DNA of 6,677 nucleotides from Sphingomonas sp. UBA1000. Its GTDB lineage: Bacteria > Pseudomonadota > Alphaproteobacteria > Sphingomonadales > Sphingomonadaceae. Both the position numbers and the translations under genes were made by a program. The notes below the pieces were generated by a model that had not been told where the DNA came from, ran no database searches, and saw nothing but the letters and a program-made list of their open reading frames with translations. The DNA lies in NCBI GenBank assembly GCA_002291855.1, contig DBAW01000200.1:1-6677 (forward strand). Reading direction: 5' to 3'. Shown here in pieces: positions 6,195-6,677 of the stretch (positions within the stretch are counted from its first letter, which is position 1; each line of letters begins with the position of its first letter).

Positions 6195-6677
6195 ATGGAC
6201 GTGAAGGACGCGCGGCGCGAGGCCGCCATCGAGGCGATGGCCGATCATCTGCTCGCTTATGGCATGGCCGGGGCGAGCCTGAGGCCGCTTGCCCGCGCGG
6301 CGGGGACGAGCGACCGGATGCTGCTCTATTACTTCACCGACAAGGACGAGCTGCTGGCGCTGACGCTCGACCGCATCGCGCGGCGGCTGACCGCGATCCT
6401 TGCCGCCGCGCTGCCGCCGGGCACGCGGCTCGGCTGGGCGGCGCTGCTGCGCGCGGTGTGGGCGGGGATGGCCGACCCGGCGCTGAGGCCGTTCATGCAT
6501 TTGTGGCTCGATCTGGCGGCGGGCGCCGCGCGCGGCACCGAGCCGCAGCGGCGGATCGCCGGCGCAATCGCCGATCTGTTTGCCGGCTGGATCGATGACC
6601 GGCTCGACCTGCCGGCGGGGGCACGCACGCCGGCCGCGCATCACCTGCTGGCGGGGATCGAAGGGGCGATGCTGCTC
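6195..6677 (+). CDS. TetR/AcrR family transcriptional regulator (first 161 residues; 3' end beyond window)
   Basis: DNA-binding repressor of the TetR family. The N-terminal helix-turn-helix domain is clear: helix 1 at about 4-22, then SLRPLARAAGTSDRMLLYYF (28-47) covering the recognition helix, then TDKDELLALTLDRI, the typical family ending of this domain. Residues from about 60 on form the helical ligand-binding and dimer domain, which is variable, so the ligand cannot be predicted. The frame is open to the window edge; these proteins are usually about 190-220 residues, so perhaps 30-60 are missing. The ATG at 6195 is preferred although its ribosome binding site is weak (GGTGG, 10 bases upstream). 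The GTG at 6201 is an alternative. It is divergent from the four-helix membrane protein, with two palindromic operators between them, so it probably represses both that gene and itself. Confidence 0.92.
   Translation, partial: MDVKDARREAAIEAMADHLLAYGMAGASLRPLARAAGTSDRMLLYYFTDKDELLALTLDRIARRLTAILAAALPPGTRLGWAALLRAVWAGMADPALRPFMHLWLDLAAGAARGTEPQRRIAGAIADLFAGWIDDRLDLPAGARTPAAHHLLAGIEGAMLL

Noticed and set aside
6176..6598. Plus-strand open frame of 140 codons at the right edge
   Set aside because: It is out of frame with the TetR-type protein, whose helix-turn-helix motif is clear from the ATG at 6195.

Overview
The window is very GC-rich and densely packed with short intergenic gaps. It carries ordinary chromosomal genes of an alphaproteobacterium, most likely a sphingomonad. 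That placement is an inference from three things: the coupled hisC-tyrC pair, a heparinase II/III-like gene directly behind rpe, and the base composition. No RNA gene, insertion sequence, CRISPR array, phage gene or replication origin was seen.

Layout. (1) Positions 1-825, minus strand: the N-terminal 275 codons of a catalase-peroxidase (katG) with a clear Sec-type signal peptide; the gene runs off the left edge. (2) Positions 826-961: a 136-bp gap with a probable intrinsic terminator and the katG leader. (3) Positions 962-3348, minus strand: rpe (ribulose-phosphate 3-epimerase) followed, with an ATGA overlap, by a 575-residue heparinase II/III family protein that has no signal peptide. (4) Positions 3349-3463: a divergent promoter region. 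(5) Positions 3464-5484, plus strand: hisC (histidinol-phosphate aminotransferase) followed, with a TGATG overlap, by a cyclohexadienyl (prephenate/arogenate) dehydrogenase without an ACT domain. (6) Positions 5485-5667: a convergent gap holding a perfect 30-bp inverted repeat and smaller hairpins. (7) Positions 5668-6677: an unrecognised small four-helix membrane protein on the minus strand, divergent from a TetR-type repressor on the plus strand. Two tandem palindromic operators, 26 bp apart, lie between them; the repressor gene runs off the right edge.

How the parts work together. hisC and tyrC form a translationally coupled amino-acid unit in which the aminotransferase may serve both histidine and aromatic pathways. 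rpe and the heparinase-like gene form a second coupled unit, probably insulated from katG by a terminator. The membrane protein and the TetR regulator form a self-contained regulated module. The parts most worth following up are that module with its operators, the long palindrome, and the apparently exported KatG. I found no convincing evidence of a wholly new multi-gene system.
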